Positions 1 to 7,722 of a stretch of 64,000 bases of DNA are shown in pieces. The notes under the pieces are model-generated. The model was not told the DNA's origin and did no database searches. It was given only the letters and a program-made list of their open reading frames with translations. A program made the translations under genes and the position numbers. The stretch spans positions 2,085,842 through 2,149,841 of the forward strand of contig NZ_CP039457.1 of assembly GCF_004843545.1 (NCBI RefSeq), read 5' to 3'. Numbering within the stretch: position 1 is the first letter of the stretch; every line of letters starts with the position of its first letter. Source of the stretch: Streptococcus pasteurianus. Its GTDB lineage: Bacteria > Bacillota > Bacilli > Lactobacillales > Streptococcaceae.

Positions 1-738
1 ACGATGAATCATTTTAAAGGAAAGCAATTTCAGCAGGATGTGATTATTGTAGCCGTGGGCTACTATCTTCGTTATAACCTTAGCTATCGTGAAGTTCAAG
101 AAATCTTATATGATCGTGGCATTAACGTTTCTCATACGACGATTTATCGTTGGGTGCAAGAATATGGCAAACTACTCTATCAAATTTGGAAAAAGAAAAA
201 TAAAAAATCCTTTTATTCATGGAAAATGGATGAAACGTACATCAAAATTAAAGGAAAATGGCATTATTTGTATCGAGCCATCGATGCAGATGGTTTAACC
301 TTGGATATTTGGTTACGTAAAAAACGGGACACACAAGCAGCCTATGCTTTTCTTAAGCGGTTAGTGAAGCAGTTTGATGAACCGAAGGTTGTAGTCACAG
401 ATAAAGCCCCCTCTATTACAAGTGCCTTTAAGAAACTAAAAGAATACGGCTTTTATCAAGGGACAGAACATCGTACCATTAAATACCTGAATAATTTGAT
501 TGAACAAGACCATCGTCCAGTAAAGAGACGCAATAAATTCTATCGAAGTTTACGCACTGCCTCTACCACGATTAAAGGCATGGAAGCCATTCGAGGATTA
601 TATAAGAAAACCCGAAAAGAAGGCACTCTCTTCGGGTTTTCGGTCTGTACTGAAATCAAGGTATTATTGGGAATCCCAGCTTAAATCATAGATACCGTAA
701 GGGATTTTATTCTTTATTTAAAACTTTGCAACAGAACC
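1..738 (+). mobile_element. ISS1-type (IS6 family) insertion sequence, left end outside window
   Basis: An IS6-family element is seen from its transposase start to its right terminal inverted repeat. The repeat, AAACTTTGCAACAGAACC at 721-738, is the complement of the usual ISS1/IS1216 terminus. The left inverted repeat is cut off by the window edge, because only three bases precede the transposase start codon. The right end lies inside the coding sequence of a plasmid rep gene, so the IS marks one boundary of the plasmid-derived fragment that follows. IS6 elements move by forming cointegrates, which is a plausible way for the tet(L) plasmid fragment to have entered this locus; that history is inferred. 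Confidence 0.93.
4..684 (+). CDS. IS6 family transposase (ISS1-like)
   Basis: This 226-residue DDE transposase has the exact family length and begins MNHFKGKQF, as in ISS1 and IS1216. It has an N-terminal helix-turn-helix (around residues 28-55) for end recognition. The acidic catalytic residues sit in KMDETY (near residue 75), VTDKAP (near 134) and NLIEQDH (near 169). The sequence agrees more closely with ISS1 than with IS1216 as I remember them. No frameshift or stop is present, so the protein should be functional. The ribosome binding site lies outside the window. Confidence 0.95.
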   Translation: MNHFKGKQFQQDVIIVAVGYYLRYNLSYREVQEILYDRGINVSHTTIYRWVQEYGKLLYQIWKKKNKKSFYSWKMDETYIKIKGKWHYLYRAIDADGLTLDIWLRKKRDTQAAYAFLKRLVKQFDEPKVVVTDKAPSITSAFKKLKEYGFYQGTEHRTIKYLNNLIEQDHRPVKRRNKFYRSLRTASTTIKGMEAIRGLYKKTRKEGTLFGFSVCTEIKVLLGIPA

Positions 739-950
739 CTTTCGCCTGTTTCACGATTTTGTTTATACTCTAATATTTCAGCACAATCTTTTACTCTTTC
801 AGCCTTTTTAAATTCAAGAATATGCAGAAGTTCAAAGTAATCAACATTAGCGATTTTCTTTTCTCTCCATGGTCTCACTTTTCCACTTTTTGTCTTGTCC
901 ACTAAAACCCTTGATTTTTCATCTGAATAAATGCTACTATTAGGACACAT
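714..950 (-). pseudogene. RepU-type rolling-circle replication initiator, 5' fragment cut by ISS1
   Basis: About 70 residues from MCPNSSIYSDEKS to NRETGER match the N-terminus of the pUB110-type (pC194 family) rolling-circle Rep protein. The reading frame then runs into the ISS1 terminal repeat and ends after VLLQSFK, which is IS-encoded. Family members are over 300 residues and carry their HUH and catalytic Tyr motifs further on, so no activity is expected. The residues GVSFNI, present at the start of pUB110 Rep, are also readable in frame upstream of this ATG. The matching origin lies upstream at 1126-1143. Confidence 0.9.
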
Positions 951-961
951 AATATTAAAAG

Positions 962-1020
962 AAACCCCATCTATTTAGTTATTTGTTTGGTCACTTATAA
1001 CTTTAACAGATGGGGTTTTT
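962..1020 (+). terminator. Stem-loop with T-run upstream of rep fragment
   Basis: AAACCCCATCT (962-972) is complementary to AGATGGGGTTT (1008-1018), and a T-run follows on the + strand. This could terminate a short transcript antisense to the rep leader, as copy-control RNAs do in this plasmid family. Its function here is inferred. Confidence 0.4.
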
Positions 1021-1125
1021 CTGTGCAACCAATTTTAAGGGTTTTCAATACTTTAAAACACATACATACCAACACTTCAACGCACCTTTCAGCAACTAAA
1101 ATAAAAATGACGTTATTTCTATATG

Positions 1126-1143
1126 TATCAAGATAAGAAAGAA
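1126..1143 (-). other. Double-strand origin (dso) of pC194/pUB110 type
   Basis: Read on the minus strand, the site is TTCTTTCTTATCTTGATA, the conserved nick region of pC194/pUB110-family rolling-circle plasmids. It lies upstream of the rep fragment in the expected orientation. Because rep is truncated, the site could only be nicked by a related Rep supplied in trans. Confidence 0.85.
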
Positions 1144-1160
1144 CAAGTTCAAAACCATCA

Positions 1161-1190
1161 AAAAAAGACACCTTTTCAGGTGCTTTTTTT
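1161..1190 (-). terminator. Terminator of mob
   Basis: On the minus strand a GCACCT / AGGTGT stem is followed by a run of T. It sits just after the mob stop codon and is a standard Rho-independent terminator. Confidence 0.8.
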
Positions 1191-1193
1191 ATT

Positions 1194-2456
1194 TTATAAA
1201 CTCATTCCCTGATCTCGACTTCGTTCTTTTTTTACCTCTCGGTTATGAGTTAGTTCAAATTCGTTCTTTTTAGGTTCTAAATCGTGTTTTTCTTGGAATT
1301 GTGCTGTTTTATCCTTTACCTTGTCTACAAACCCCTTAAAAACGTTTTTAAAGGCTTTTAAGCCGTCTGTACGTTCCTTAAGGAATTCCTTAGTGCTTTC
1401 ATAGATTAAACTCACATCACGCTTTAAATCGCTTATTTTAGACTTTAAAGACTTGTTTTCTTCAAGCAACTCATTATAATCATTTACATTTTCATTAAAT
1501 CGCTCTACAAGACCACTATATTTTTCTTTAACTTGCCCATGTTCTTTACTTAATTTTTTATATTCTCTCGCCATATCAGTACTCATGAGATTTCTAACAT
1601 GCTGTTTTAACCTATCGTTATCTCTCGCAGCAGTCACTAAGTTTTTATAATCACGCTCCGATATAACAACATTTTTGGTTGGTTTCTTTTCTGTTTTCAT
1701 TATTTCTTTTCCCAAACCAAACATGGACTTTTCACCCGTTGGCACTTCAACACTTTTCATGTGTCGTTTCGCTGGTACTTCTAAATCTGATTTAACTTTA
1801 TCGCTATAAGCAGTCCATTCATCTTTTTTAACTGCTAAATTTTTTTCTAGAAAATCAATCTCTTTTTCCAAAGTTTGTTTTTTAAATTTAGCTGTCTCAA
1901 TATGTTTACGGTCAGAGCCACGTTCACCACGCTTCAACTCAAAACCCTGTTTTTTCATATGCTCGGGGAATTTATCTTGTAGCCATAACAGTTCTTGACG
2001 ATTAAACACATTTTTTCCTTGCAGTTTTCCATCACGCATAGGCACAACACCTAAATGCATGTGAGGGGTTTGCTCATCATTATGAACTGTTGCATAAGCA
2101 ATATTTTGCTTGCCATATCGTTCGGAAAATAATTTATAACTTTCCTCAAAAAATCGTTTTTGTTCTCCTGGATCCAGTTGCTCAAAAAAATCTCGGTCAG
2201 ATGTTACTAGCAACTCATTTACAAGAACAGCATCTTTCCTCGTTTTTCTTGTACCTGTTTTTTGTGATTCAATAATTTCTTTGACACGTTCGTTGTAATC
2301 AATATTTTTATCATTTTTCAAATCATAATTTTCACGTGTTCGCTCATGGTCAATATCATCATTCGTTCTACTTTTTCGCTCTCTTTGATTATGAAATTGC
2401 ATGCCTTTTAGTCCAGCTGATTTCACTTTTTGCATTCTACAAACTGCATAACTCAT
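1194..2456 (-). CDS. mob: MobV-family plasmid mobilisation relaxase (Pre/Mob)
   Basis: This 420-residue protein is the Mob/Pre relaxase of pUB110-like plasmids. It nicks the oriT strand and allows the plasmid to be mobilised by a conjugative element. The N-terminal MobV domain has His22 in MQFHNQRE, the residue MobM uses as nucleophile. It also has the metal-binding motif HNDEQTPHMH (residues 125-134). A long coiled coil fills the C-terminal half. I chose the start MSYAVCRMQ at 2456 because AAGGAGC lies at the right distance before it; a longer frame to 2525 would run into oriT. The gene appears intact and its cognate oriT is immediately upstream. The Tn916 conjugation machinery next door could supply transfer functions, which is inferred. 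Confidence 0.95.
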   Translation of the reverse strand: MSYAVCRMQKVKSAGLKGMQFHNQRERKSRTNDDIDHERTRENYDLKNDKNIDYNERVKEIIESQKTGTRKTRKDAVLVNELLVTSDRDFFEQLDPGEQKRFFEESYKLFSERYGKQNIAYATVHNDEQTPHMHLGVVPMRDGKLQGKNVFNRQELLWLQDKFPEHMKKQGFELKRGERGSDRKHIETAKFKKQTLEKEIDFLEKNLAVKKDEWTAYSDKVKSDLEVPAKRHMKSVEVPTGEKSMFGLGKEIMKTEKKPTKNVVISERDYKNLVTAARDNDRLKQHVRNLMSTDMAREYKKLSKEHGQVKEKYSGLVERFNENVNDYNELLEENKSLKSKISDLKRDVSLIYESTKEFLKERTDGLKAFKNVFKGFVDKVKDKTAQFQEKHDLEPKKNEFELTHNREVKKERSRDQGMSL

Positions 2457-2524
2457 ATGTAAATCGCTCCTTTTTAGGTGGCACAAATGTGAGGCATTTT
2501 CGCTCTTTCCGGCAACCACTTCCA

Positions 2525-2567
2525 AGTAAAGTATAACACACTATACTTTATATTCATAAAGTGTGTG
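2525..2567 (-). other. MobV oriT (pMV158/pUB110 type)
   Basis: On the minus strand the segment reads CACACACTTTATGAATATAA followed by AGTATAGTGTGTTATACTTT. This matches the pMV158-type oriT with its inverted repeats. The known MobM nick lies in TAGTGTG/TTA. The site directly precedes the mob ribosome binding site, as in free plasmids. Confidence 0.88.
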
Positions 2568-2569
2568 CT

Positions 2570-2880
2570 CTGCGAGGCTGTCGGCAGTGCCGACCAAAAC
2601 CATAAAACCTTTAAGACCTTTCTTTTTTTTACGAGAAAAAAGAAACAAAAAAACCTGCCCTCTGCCACCTCAGCAAAGGGGGGTTTTGCTCTCGTGCTCG
2701 TTTAAAAATCAGCAAGGGACAGGTAGTATTTTTTGAGAAGATCACTCAAAAAATCTCCACCTTTAAACCCTTGCCAATTTTTATTTTGTCCGTTTTGTCT
2801 AGCTTACCGAAAGCCAGACTCAGCAAGAATAAAATTTTTATTGTCTTTCGGTTTTCTAGTGTAACGGACAAAACCACTCA
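2570..2880. other. Single-strand origin region (ssoU-like)
   Basis: No gene is present. The stretch contains long interrupted inverted repeats, for example TTTTGTCCGTT near 2785 against AACGGACAAAA near 2863, and ACCGAAAG near 2805 against CTTTCGGTT near 2845. Its position between oriT and tet(L) and its folded character fit an ssoU single-strand origin, as found in pUB110 and pMV158. The identification is from structure and memory, not alignment. Confidence 0.6.
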
Positions 2881-2886
2881 AAATAA

Positions 2887-2918
2887 AAAAGATACAAGAG
2901 AGGTCTCTCGTATCTTTT
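2887..2918. terminator. Stem-loop AAAAGATAC...GTATCTTTT
   Basis: AAAAGATACAAGAGAG pairs with CTCTCGTATCTTTT with one mismatch, and T-runs are available on both strands. It may act as a bidirectional terminator separating the sso region from tet(L). Confidence 0.6.
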
Positions 2919-2970
2919 ATTCAGCAATCGCGCCCTTTAATGGAACAAAAAGATTTGAATTCCTGTTATA

Positions 2971-3010
2971 AAAAAAGGATCAATTTTGAACTCTCTCCCA
3001 AAGTTGATCC
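2971..3010 (-). terminator. Terminator of tet(L)
   Basis: On the minus strand GGATCAA and TTGATCC form a stem around an A/G-rich loop and are followed by a run of T. It begins ten bases after the tet(L) stop codon. Confidence 0.8.
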
Positions 3011-3019
3011 CTTAACGAT

Positions 3020-4393
3020 TTAGAAATCCCTTTGAGAATGTTTATATACATTCAAGGTAACCAGCCAACTAATGACAATGATTCCTGAAAAAAGTAATAA
3101 CAAATTACTATACAGATAAGTTGACTGATCAACTTCCATAGGTAACAACCTTTGATCAAGTAAGGGTATGGATAATAAACCACCTACAATTGCAATACCT
3201 GTTCCCTCTGATAAAAAGCTGGTAAAGTTAAGCAAACTCATTCCAGCACCAGCTTCCTGCTGTTTCAAGCTACTTGAAACAATTGTTGATATAACTGTTT
3301 TGGTGAACGAAAGCCCACCTAAAACAAATACGATTATAATTGTCATGAACCATGATGTTGTTTCTAAAAGAAAGGAAGCAGTTAAAAAGCTAACAGAAAG
3401 AAATGTAACTCCGATGTTTAACACGTATAAAGGACCTCTTCTATCAACAAGTATCCCACCAATGTAGCCGAAAATAATGACACTCATTGTTCCAGGGAAA
3501 ATAATTACACTTCCGATTTCGGCAGTACTTAGCTGGTGAACATCTTTCATCATATAAGGAACCATAGAGACAAACCCTGCTACTGTTCCAAATATAATTC
3601 CCCCACAAAGAACTCCAATCATAAAAGGTATATTTTTCCCTAATCCGGGATCAACAAAAGGATCTGTTACTTTCCTGATATGTTTTACAAATATCAGGAA
3701 TGACAGCACGCTAACGATAAGAAAAGAAATGCTATATGATGTTGTAAACAACATAAAAAATACAATGCCTACAGACATTAGTATAATTCCTTTGATATCA
3801 AAATGACCTTTTATCCTTACTTCTTTCTTTAATAATTTCATAAGAAACGGAACAGTGATAATTGTTATCATAGGAATGAGTAGAAGATAGGACCAATGAA
3901 TATAATGGGCTATCATTCCACCAATCGCTGGACCGACTCCTTCTCCCATGGCTACTATCGATCCAATAAGACCAAATGCTTTACCCCTATTTTCCTTTGG
4001 AATATAGCGCGCAACTACAACCATTACGAGTGCTGGAAATGCAGCTGCACCAGCCCCTTGAATAAAACGAGCCATAATAAGTAAGGAAAAGAAAGAATGG
4101 CCAACAAACCCAATTACCGACCCGAAACAATTTATTATAATTCCAAATAGGAGTAACCTTTTGATGCCTAATTGATCAGATAGCTTTCCATATACAGCTG
4201 TTCCAATGGAAAAGGTTAACATAAAGGCTGTGTTCACCCAGTTTGTACTCGCAGGTGGTTTATTAAAATCATTTGCAATATCAGGTAATGAGACGTTCAA
4301 AACCATTTCATTTAATACGCTAAAAAAAGATAAAACGCAAAGCCAAATTAAAATTTGGTTGTATTTAACCCTGTTACATTCATTACACTTCAT
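3020..4393 (-). CDS. tet(L): Tetracycline efflux MFS transporter Tet(L), leader-fused N-terminus
   Basis: This 457-residue protein is a 14-helix proton antiporter of the DHA2 type that exports tetracycline-metal complexes. From NQILIWLC onward it agrees with Tet(L) as remembered, including [11 protein letters not shown] after helix 2 and the motif-C-like [10 protein letters not shown]. The usual start, MNTSYSQSNLRH, is missing. Instead the protein begins MKCNECNRV, which is the start of the normally separate 20-residue tet(L) leader peptide. Leader and transporter are therefore joined in frame, and the intervening attenuator hairpin is gone. The ATG has a strong AAAGGAGG site. The gene lies 97 bp after tet(M) without a clear terminator between them, so co-transcription from the tet(M) promoter is likely. 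Constitutive or raised expression is inferred, not shown. Confidence 0.95.
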   Translation of the reverse strand: MKCNECNRVKYNQILIWLCVLSFFSVLNEMVLNVSLPDIANDFNKPPASTNWVNTAFMLTFSIGTAVYGKLSDQLGIKRLLLFGIIINCFGSVIGFVGHSFFSLLIMARFIQGAGAAAFPALVMVVVARYIPKENRGKAFGLIGSIVAMGEGVGPAIGGMIAHYIHWSYLLLIPMITIITVPFLMKLLKKEVRIKGHFDIKGIILMSVGIVFFMLFTTSYSISFLIVSVLSFLIFVKHIRKVTDPFVDPGLGKNIPFMIGVLCGGIIFGTVAGFVSMVPYMMKDVHQLSTAEIGSVIIFPGTMSVIIFGYIGGILVDRRGPLYVLNIGVTFLSVSFLTASFLLETTSWFMTIIIVFVLGGLSFTKTVISTIVSSSLKQQEAGAGMSLLNFTSFLSEGTGIAIVGGLLSIPLLDQRLLPMEVDQSTYLYSNLLLLFSGIIVISWLVTLNVYKHSQRDF

Positions 4394-4490
4394 AATTAAT
4401 TCCTCCTTTACACTTTAATTCAAATCTTTATTAAAAAATATTTCATCTTATTTAACAAGAAACCATATTTATATAACAACATAAAATACA

Positions 4491-6410
4491 CTAAGTTATT
4501 TTATTGAACATATATCGTACTTTATCTATCCGACTATTTGGACGACGGGGCTGGCAAACAGGTTCACCGGTAGTAACATGGTACCCTTTTAACTCTGTTA
4601 AACAAACACTACGTCCATTTGTAAAGAAAGTTAAATCACTACGATATTCTTGAATACACCGAGCAGGGATTTCTCCACTAAGAATGACCTCATTATTTTT
4701 CAATTGAGTGTCTACGATGTTCGCACAATATTTAGGAGCATCGTTGTATGCTCGTGAAAGATATTCCTGTGGCGCATAAATTTTAAAACTAAGATATGGC
4801 TCTAACAATTCTGTTCCAGCTTTTTTTAAGACTTGTTCCAATACAATAGGAGCAAGCATCCGAAAATCTGCTGGGGTACTAACAGGGCTATAGTATAAGC
4901 CATACTTAAAACAGATTTTACAGTCCGTCACATTCCAACCATACAATCCTTGTTCACAGCCATAGCGTATCCCCTCCATAACTGCATTTTGAAACGATTG
5001 ATTTAAGTATCCAAGAGAAACCGAGCTCTCATACTGTACTCCGCTCCCTAATGGAAGCGGTGCTACAGATAGACCAATGGAAGCCCAGAAAGGATTCGGT
5101 GGAACTTCGATGTGAATGGTATACTCTGCTTTTTTTAACGGTCTTTCCATATAAATGATTGTAGGCTCTTTTATTTCTATCTCCACATGATACTTTTCTT
5201 GCAGCAGAGCACAAGTCACTTCCATTTGTACTTTCCCTAAGAAAGAAAGTATGATTTCATGTGTCGCAGAATCCACATAATATCGCAGAAGCGGGTCACT
5301 GTCGGAGATTTCTAAAAGTGCATCAAGTAACATTTCCCTTTGTTGAGGTTTGCTCGGTTCAACAGTCGTTTGCAGCAGAGGGAGGGGATTTTCAATTCTC
5401 TCTCTCTGTGGCAATAGCTTTGTATCTCCAAGAACACTATTTAACTTCAAAAACTCATTCTGCAAAATAACAATTTCCCCGGAATAAGCCTTATCGATTT
5501 TACATAATTCACCATTTATTGAAGTATACATTTCTGTAATTTTTATTTTTTCCTTTTCCGATATTCTAACCGAATCTCGCAAATGCAGTACGCCACTATA
5601 AAGACGTATATATGCAAGACGCTGTCTTTTTTCCGAATACTCAATTTTGAAAACTTTTCCGCAAAGTTCAGACTGACCTCGATGTGTTGATGAATAAAAT
5701 TTATTCGTAATCACTTCTATAAGGTTATCAATCCCTATATTGTTTTTTGCACTTCCGTGATAAACAGGGAACAGAGAACAATTCTGAAATCTTATGCTTT
5801 CCTCTTGTTCGAGTTCCAATGCTTCTAATGATTTACCGGACATATATTTCTCTAAAAGGTCATCGTTTCCCTCTATTACCGTATCCCATTGTTCAGATTC
5901 GGTAAAGTTCGTCACACACATATTAGGATACAGTTCTACCTTCTGTTTGATTACAATTTCGGCAGAAAGTTTCTCTTTAATATCCTGATAAACCGTTGAT
6001 AAATCAATTCCATTTTGGTCAATCTTATTGATAAAAAAGATTGTGGGAATCCCCATTTTCCTAAGTGCATGAAATAATATACGAGTTTGTGCTTGTACGC
6101 CATCTTTTGCAGAAATCAGTAGAATTGCCCCATCTAAAACTGATAATGAACGATATACTTCTGCTAAGAAATCCATATGTCCTGGCGTGTCTATGATGTT
6201 CACCTTCGTATTTTCCCACTGAAAAGAGGTTATTCCTGTCTGAATTGTAATTCCTCTCTGACGTTCTAAAAGCGTATTATCCGTCCTCGTTGTACCTTTG
6301 TCCACGCTTCCTAATTCTGTAATCGCTCCACTGTTATATAATAAGCTTTCTGTTAAGGTAGTTTTTCCTGCATCAACATGAGCTAAAACTCCAATATTAA
6401 TAATTTTCAT
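4491..6410 (-). CDS. tet(M): Ribosomal protection protein Tet(M)
   Basis: This 639-residue EF-G-like GTPase binds the ribosome and dislodges tetracycline. The G1 motif AHVDAGKTT (residues 10-18), the G3 motif DTPGH, and NKID (G4) are all present. Domain IV and the C-terminal helix are complete, ending YMFNKIT as usual. I chose the ATG at 6410 ([13 protein letters not shown]) because GGAGG lies eight bases before it; a frame starting five codons upstream would overlap that site. Scattered differences from the Tn916 sequence I remember (for example [23 protein letters not shown]) suggest a mosaic allele, as is common for tet(M). Expression is probably controlled by the orf12 leader upstream. 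Confidence 0.98.
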   Translation of the reverse strand: MKIINIGVLAHVDAGKTTLTESLLYNSGAITELGSVDKGTTRTDNTLLERQRGITIQTGITSFQWENTKVNIIDTPGHMDFLAEVYRSLSVLDGAILLISAKDGVQAQTRILFHALRKMGIPTIFFINKIDQNGIDLSTVYQDIKEKLSAEIVIKQKVELYPNMCVTNFTESEQWDTVIEGNDDLLEKYMSGKSLEALELEQEESIRFQNCSLFPVYHGSAKNNIGIDNLIEVITNKFYSSTHRGQSELCGKVFKIEYSEKRQRLAYIRLYSGVLHLRDSVRISEKEKIKITEMYTSINGELCKIDKAYSGEIVILQNEFLKLNSVLGDTKLLPQRERIENPLPLLQTTVEPSKPQQREMLLDALLEISDSDPLLRYYVDSATHEIILSFLGKVQMEVTCALLQEKYHVEIEIKEPTIIYMERPLKKAEYTIHIEVPPNPFWASIGLSVAPLPLGSGVQYESSVSLGYLNQSFQNAVMEGIRYGCEQGLYGWNVTDCKICFKYGLYYSPVSTPADFRMLAPIVLEQVLKKAGTELLEPYLSFKIYAPQEYLSRAYNDAPKYCANIVDTQLKNNEVILSGEIPARCIQEYRSDLTFFTNGRSVCLTELKGYHVTTGEPVCQPRRPNSRIDKVRYMFNKIT

Positions 6411-6425
6411 GTGATTTTCCTCCAT

Positions 6426-6512
6426 TCAAAAACCCAAAAGGGCATAAAAATCCCAGTGATAAATACTTTTATCACTGGGATTTTTATGCATAACCATAGG
6501 TATACAAAGCAT
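6426..6512 (-). CDS. orf12: tet(M) leader peptide Orf12 (28 residues)
   Basis: The 28-codon frame MLCIPMVMHKNPSDKSIYHW... ends LLGF and stops 15 bases before tet(M). It is the Tn916 attenuation leader. Codons 10-24 fall on the two arms of a terminator-like hairpin (6445-6487). In the published model, ribosome progress through this peptide, altered by tetracycline and charged tRNA levels, lets transcription continue into tet(M). The sequence is essentially that of Tn916. Confidence 0.92.
   Translation of the reverse strand: MLCIPMVMHKNPSDKSIYHWDFYALLGF
6445..6487 (-). promoter_or_regulatory. Attenuator hairpin in tet(M) leader
   Basis: AAAAATCCCAGTGATAA and TTATCACTGGGATTTTT form a near-perfect 17-bp stem with a short loop and flanking T-runs, lying within orf12. 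It is the Tn916 tet(M) transcriptional attenuator. Confidence 0.88.
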
Positions 6513-6548
6513 ACAGATATTCTCTGGATACTTTAGAATCACATGATA

Positions 6549-6650
6549 AAGGTATTCTTAAACTGGGTACAAAAAACTAAGCCCTCCTAAAAAAGGACAT
6601 CCAATTATTTGTTCCCACTATCAAATTGACAGTTTATTTAAGAATACCTT
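6549..6650 (-). promoter_or_regulatory. Long-range inverted repeat in the tet(M) leader
   Basis: AAGGTATTCTTAAA (6549-6562) is the exact complement of TTTAAGAATACCTT (6637-6650), and a further ACTG/CAGT pairing lies inward past a three-base bulge. The upstream arm overlaps a 7-codon frame. The repeat is inside the tet(M) transcript, before orf12, and may form an extra regulatory fold. Confidence 0.6.
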
Positions 6651-6657
6651 GCCGCAT
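6634..6657 (-). CDS. Possible 7-residue leader peptide MRQGILK
   Basis: ATGCGGCAAGGTATTCTTAAATAA encodes MRQGILK and is preceded by AAAGGAG at good spacing, shortly after the tet(M) promoter. Most of the frame lies on one arm of the long inverted repeat, the layout expected of an attenuation leader. I do not know of an established role for it, and translation is inferred. Confidence 0.4.
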   Translation of the reverse strand: MRQGILK

Positions 6658-6688
6658 ATTTATTAACTCCTTTTAAATAGATACTTAA

Positions 6689-6717
6689 ATAATAGCACGT
6701 AAGAGCATATTTGTAAA
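6689..6717 (-). promoter_or_regulatory. tet(M) promoter
   Basis: On the minus strand TTTACA (6717-6712) and TATTAT (6694-6689) are separated by 17 bases, a good sigma-70-type promoter. It precedes both leader frames and tet(M). Confidence 0.8.
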
Positions 6718-6786
6718 GGAATCTCCAATTTTTTATCAAAGAGAGTACGTGATTACAAAATAGCTGTAATAATGTACCAATATTTG

Positions 6787-7722
6787 TTATTCTATAATCT
6801 TCCAATTACTCCCGTTCTTTTCAAGTACCAAATCAAATTGAGATACCTGCGTTGCTTTGGTCTGCTGGTCGATATACTCCACTGTCAGCGATACCGTGAC
6901 TTGATTATCCTTACGATTGTGAATAGGATTTACCAGTTCTTGAAAGATGTACTCTTTTCCGATTGGTTTTAATATCCCGTCATTCACATAGTAGGAAAGT
7001 TCACTGGCTGTCGCTGTAGGATAGAGCTTGAAGAACGTCGTTAAAAACTCATTGATTTCATTGGTTGTAATGGAATCAACCGTCCCCTCACTTTCAATGG
7101 CTTTTGGTTTATAACTTGATTTCTTAGGTATGTTGGTAATGGTCGGATTCTTAACCAGTACCATATTTCCAGAACCATCTACATAGACACTCACTATATA
7201 AGCAGAGTGGACGGTCTTTGTATTTTCTCCCTCTGTAATGAGCTGGTCTACACTGTAGGTTACATTAAACTCATTGTCGCCAGTTGGCTCTACCGTCCAT
7301 ATCTGAAATCCTCTTACAGAAGACGATACAGGAATATCTTTGCGTACTGTATCAACATTGAGAGCTTGAAGTTCATCTGTCAGATAGCCTTTTAGACTTT
7401 CCATTCGATTATCAATGGACTTATCGGATTGCTCCCATGAATAGTAGACTTTCGCAAAGTTCTCTACAAAATTTTCTACATGATGAGTATCAACGTATTC
7501 CTTTTCTATGATAGTTGTTTCGTGAATAGTATGAGTATCTATAGCTGTAAAGTGCTTGAATATCGCAAAGCTGAAACTAAGCCCTAAAAGTACCCACAAG
7601 GCAATCACAACCTTTTTATGAGGATTGACCTTATAGTAGACACGAGGTTTCTTTTCCTTTGGTATCTGTTTTTCTTTATTCTGATTTTTTCTAAATTTCA
7701 TCATTAAATCTTCCTTTCTCAT
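6787..7722 (-). CDS. orf13: Tn916 Orf13, VirB8-like conjugation channel protein (TcpC/ConB family)
   Basis: This 311-residue bitopic membrane protein has a short basic cytoplasmic N-terminus and one membrane segment (about residues 39-58). Two extracellular NTF2-like domains of the TcpC fold follow. It is part of the type IV secretion channel and is the equivalent of ConB in ICEBs1. Its start overlaps the orf14 stop (ATGA), which suggests coupling. An internal start at 7704 (MMKFRKNQ) has the better Shine-Dalgarno site and may be the one used. The sequence agrees with Tn916 Orf13 from end to end. Confidence 0.93.
   Translation of the reverse strand: MRKEDLMMKFRKNQNKEKQIPKEKKPRVYYKVNPHKKVVIALWVLLGLSFSFAIFKHFTAIDTHTIHETTIIEKEYVDTHHVENFVENFAKVYYSWEQSDKSIDNRMESLKGYLTDELQALNVDTVRKDIPVSSSVRGFQIWTVEPTGDNEFNVTYSVDQLITEGENTKTVHSAYIVSVYVDGSGNMVLVKNPTITNIPKKSSYKPKAIESEGTVDSITTNEINEFLTTFFKLYPTATASELSYYVNDGILKPIGKEYIFQELVNPIHNRKDNQVTVSLTVEYIDQQTKATQVSQFDLVLEKNGSNWKIIE

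Larger units (their letters stand above)
739..4393 (-). mobile_element. Integrated pUB110-like rolling-circle plasmid fragment carrying tet(L)
   Basis: The block holds, in the order of a small rolling-circle plasmid, a rep fragment, a double-strand origin, a mob gene, the MobV oriT, a single-strand origin and tet(L). It is bounded on the left by ISS1 and on the right by the tail of tet(M). The exact right junction is not visible. It is probably within the Shine-Dalgarno region just before tet(L), around 4394-4410, because the sequence from the tet(M) stop to there looks like the normal Tn916 tet(M) downstream region. Confidence 0.8.

Noticed and set aside
3168..3467. 99-residue open frame opposite tet(L)
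   Set aside because: It is antisense to a conserved transporter, has no ribosome site and only reflects the codon pattern of the other strand.
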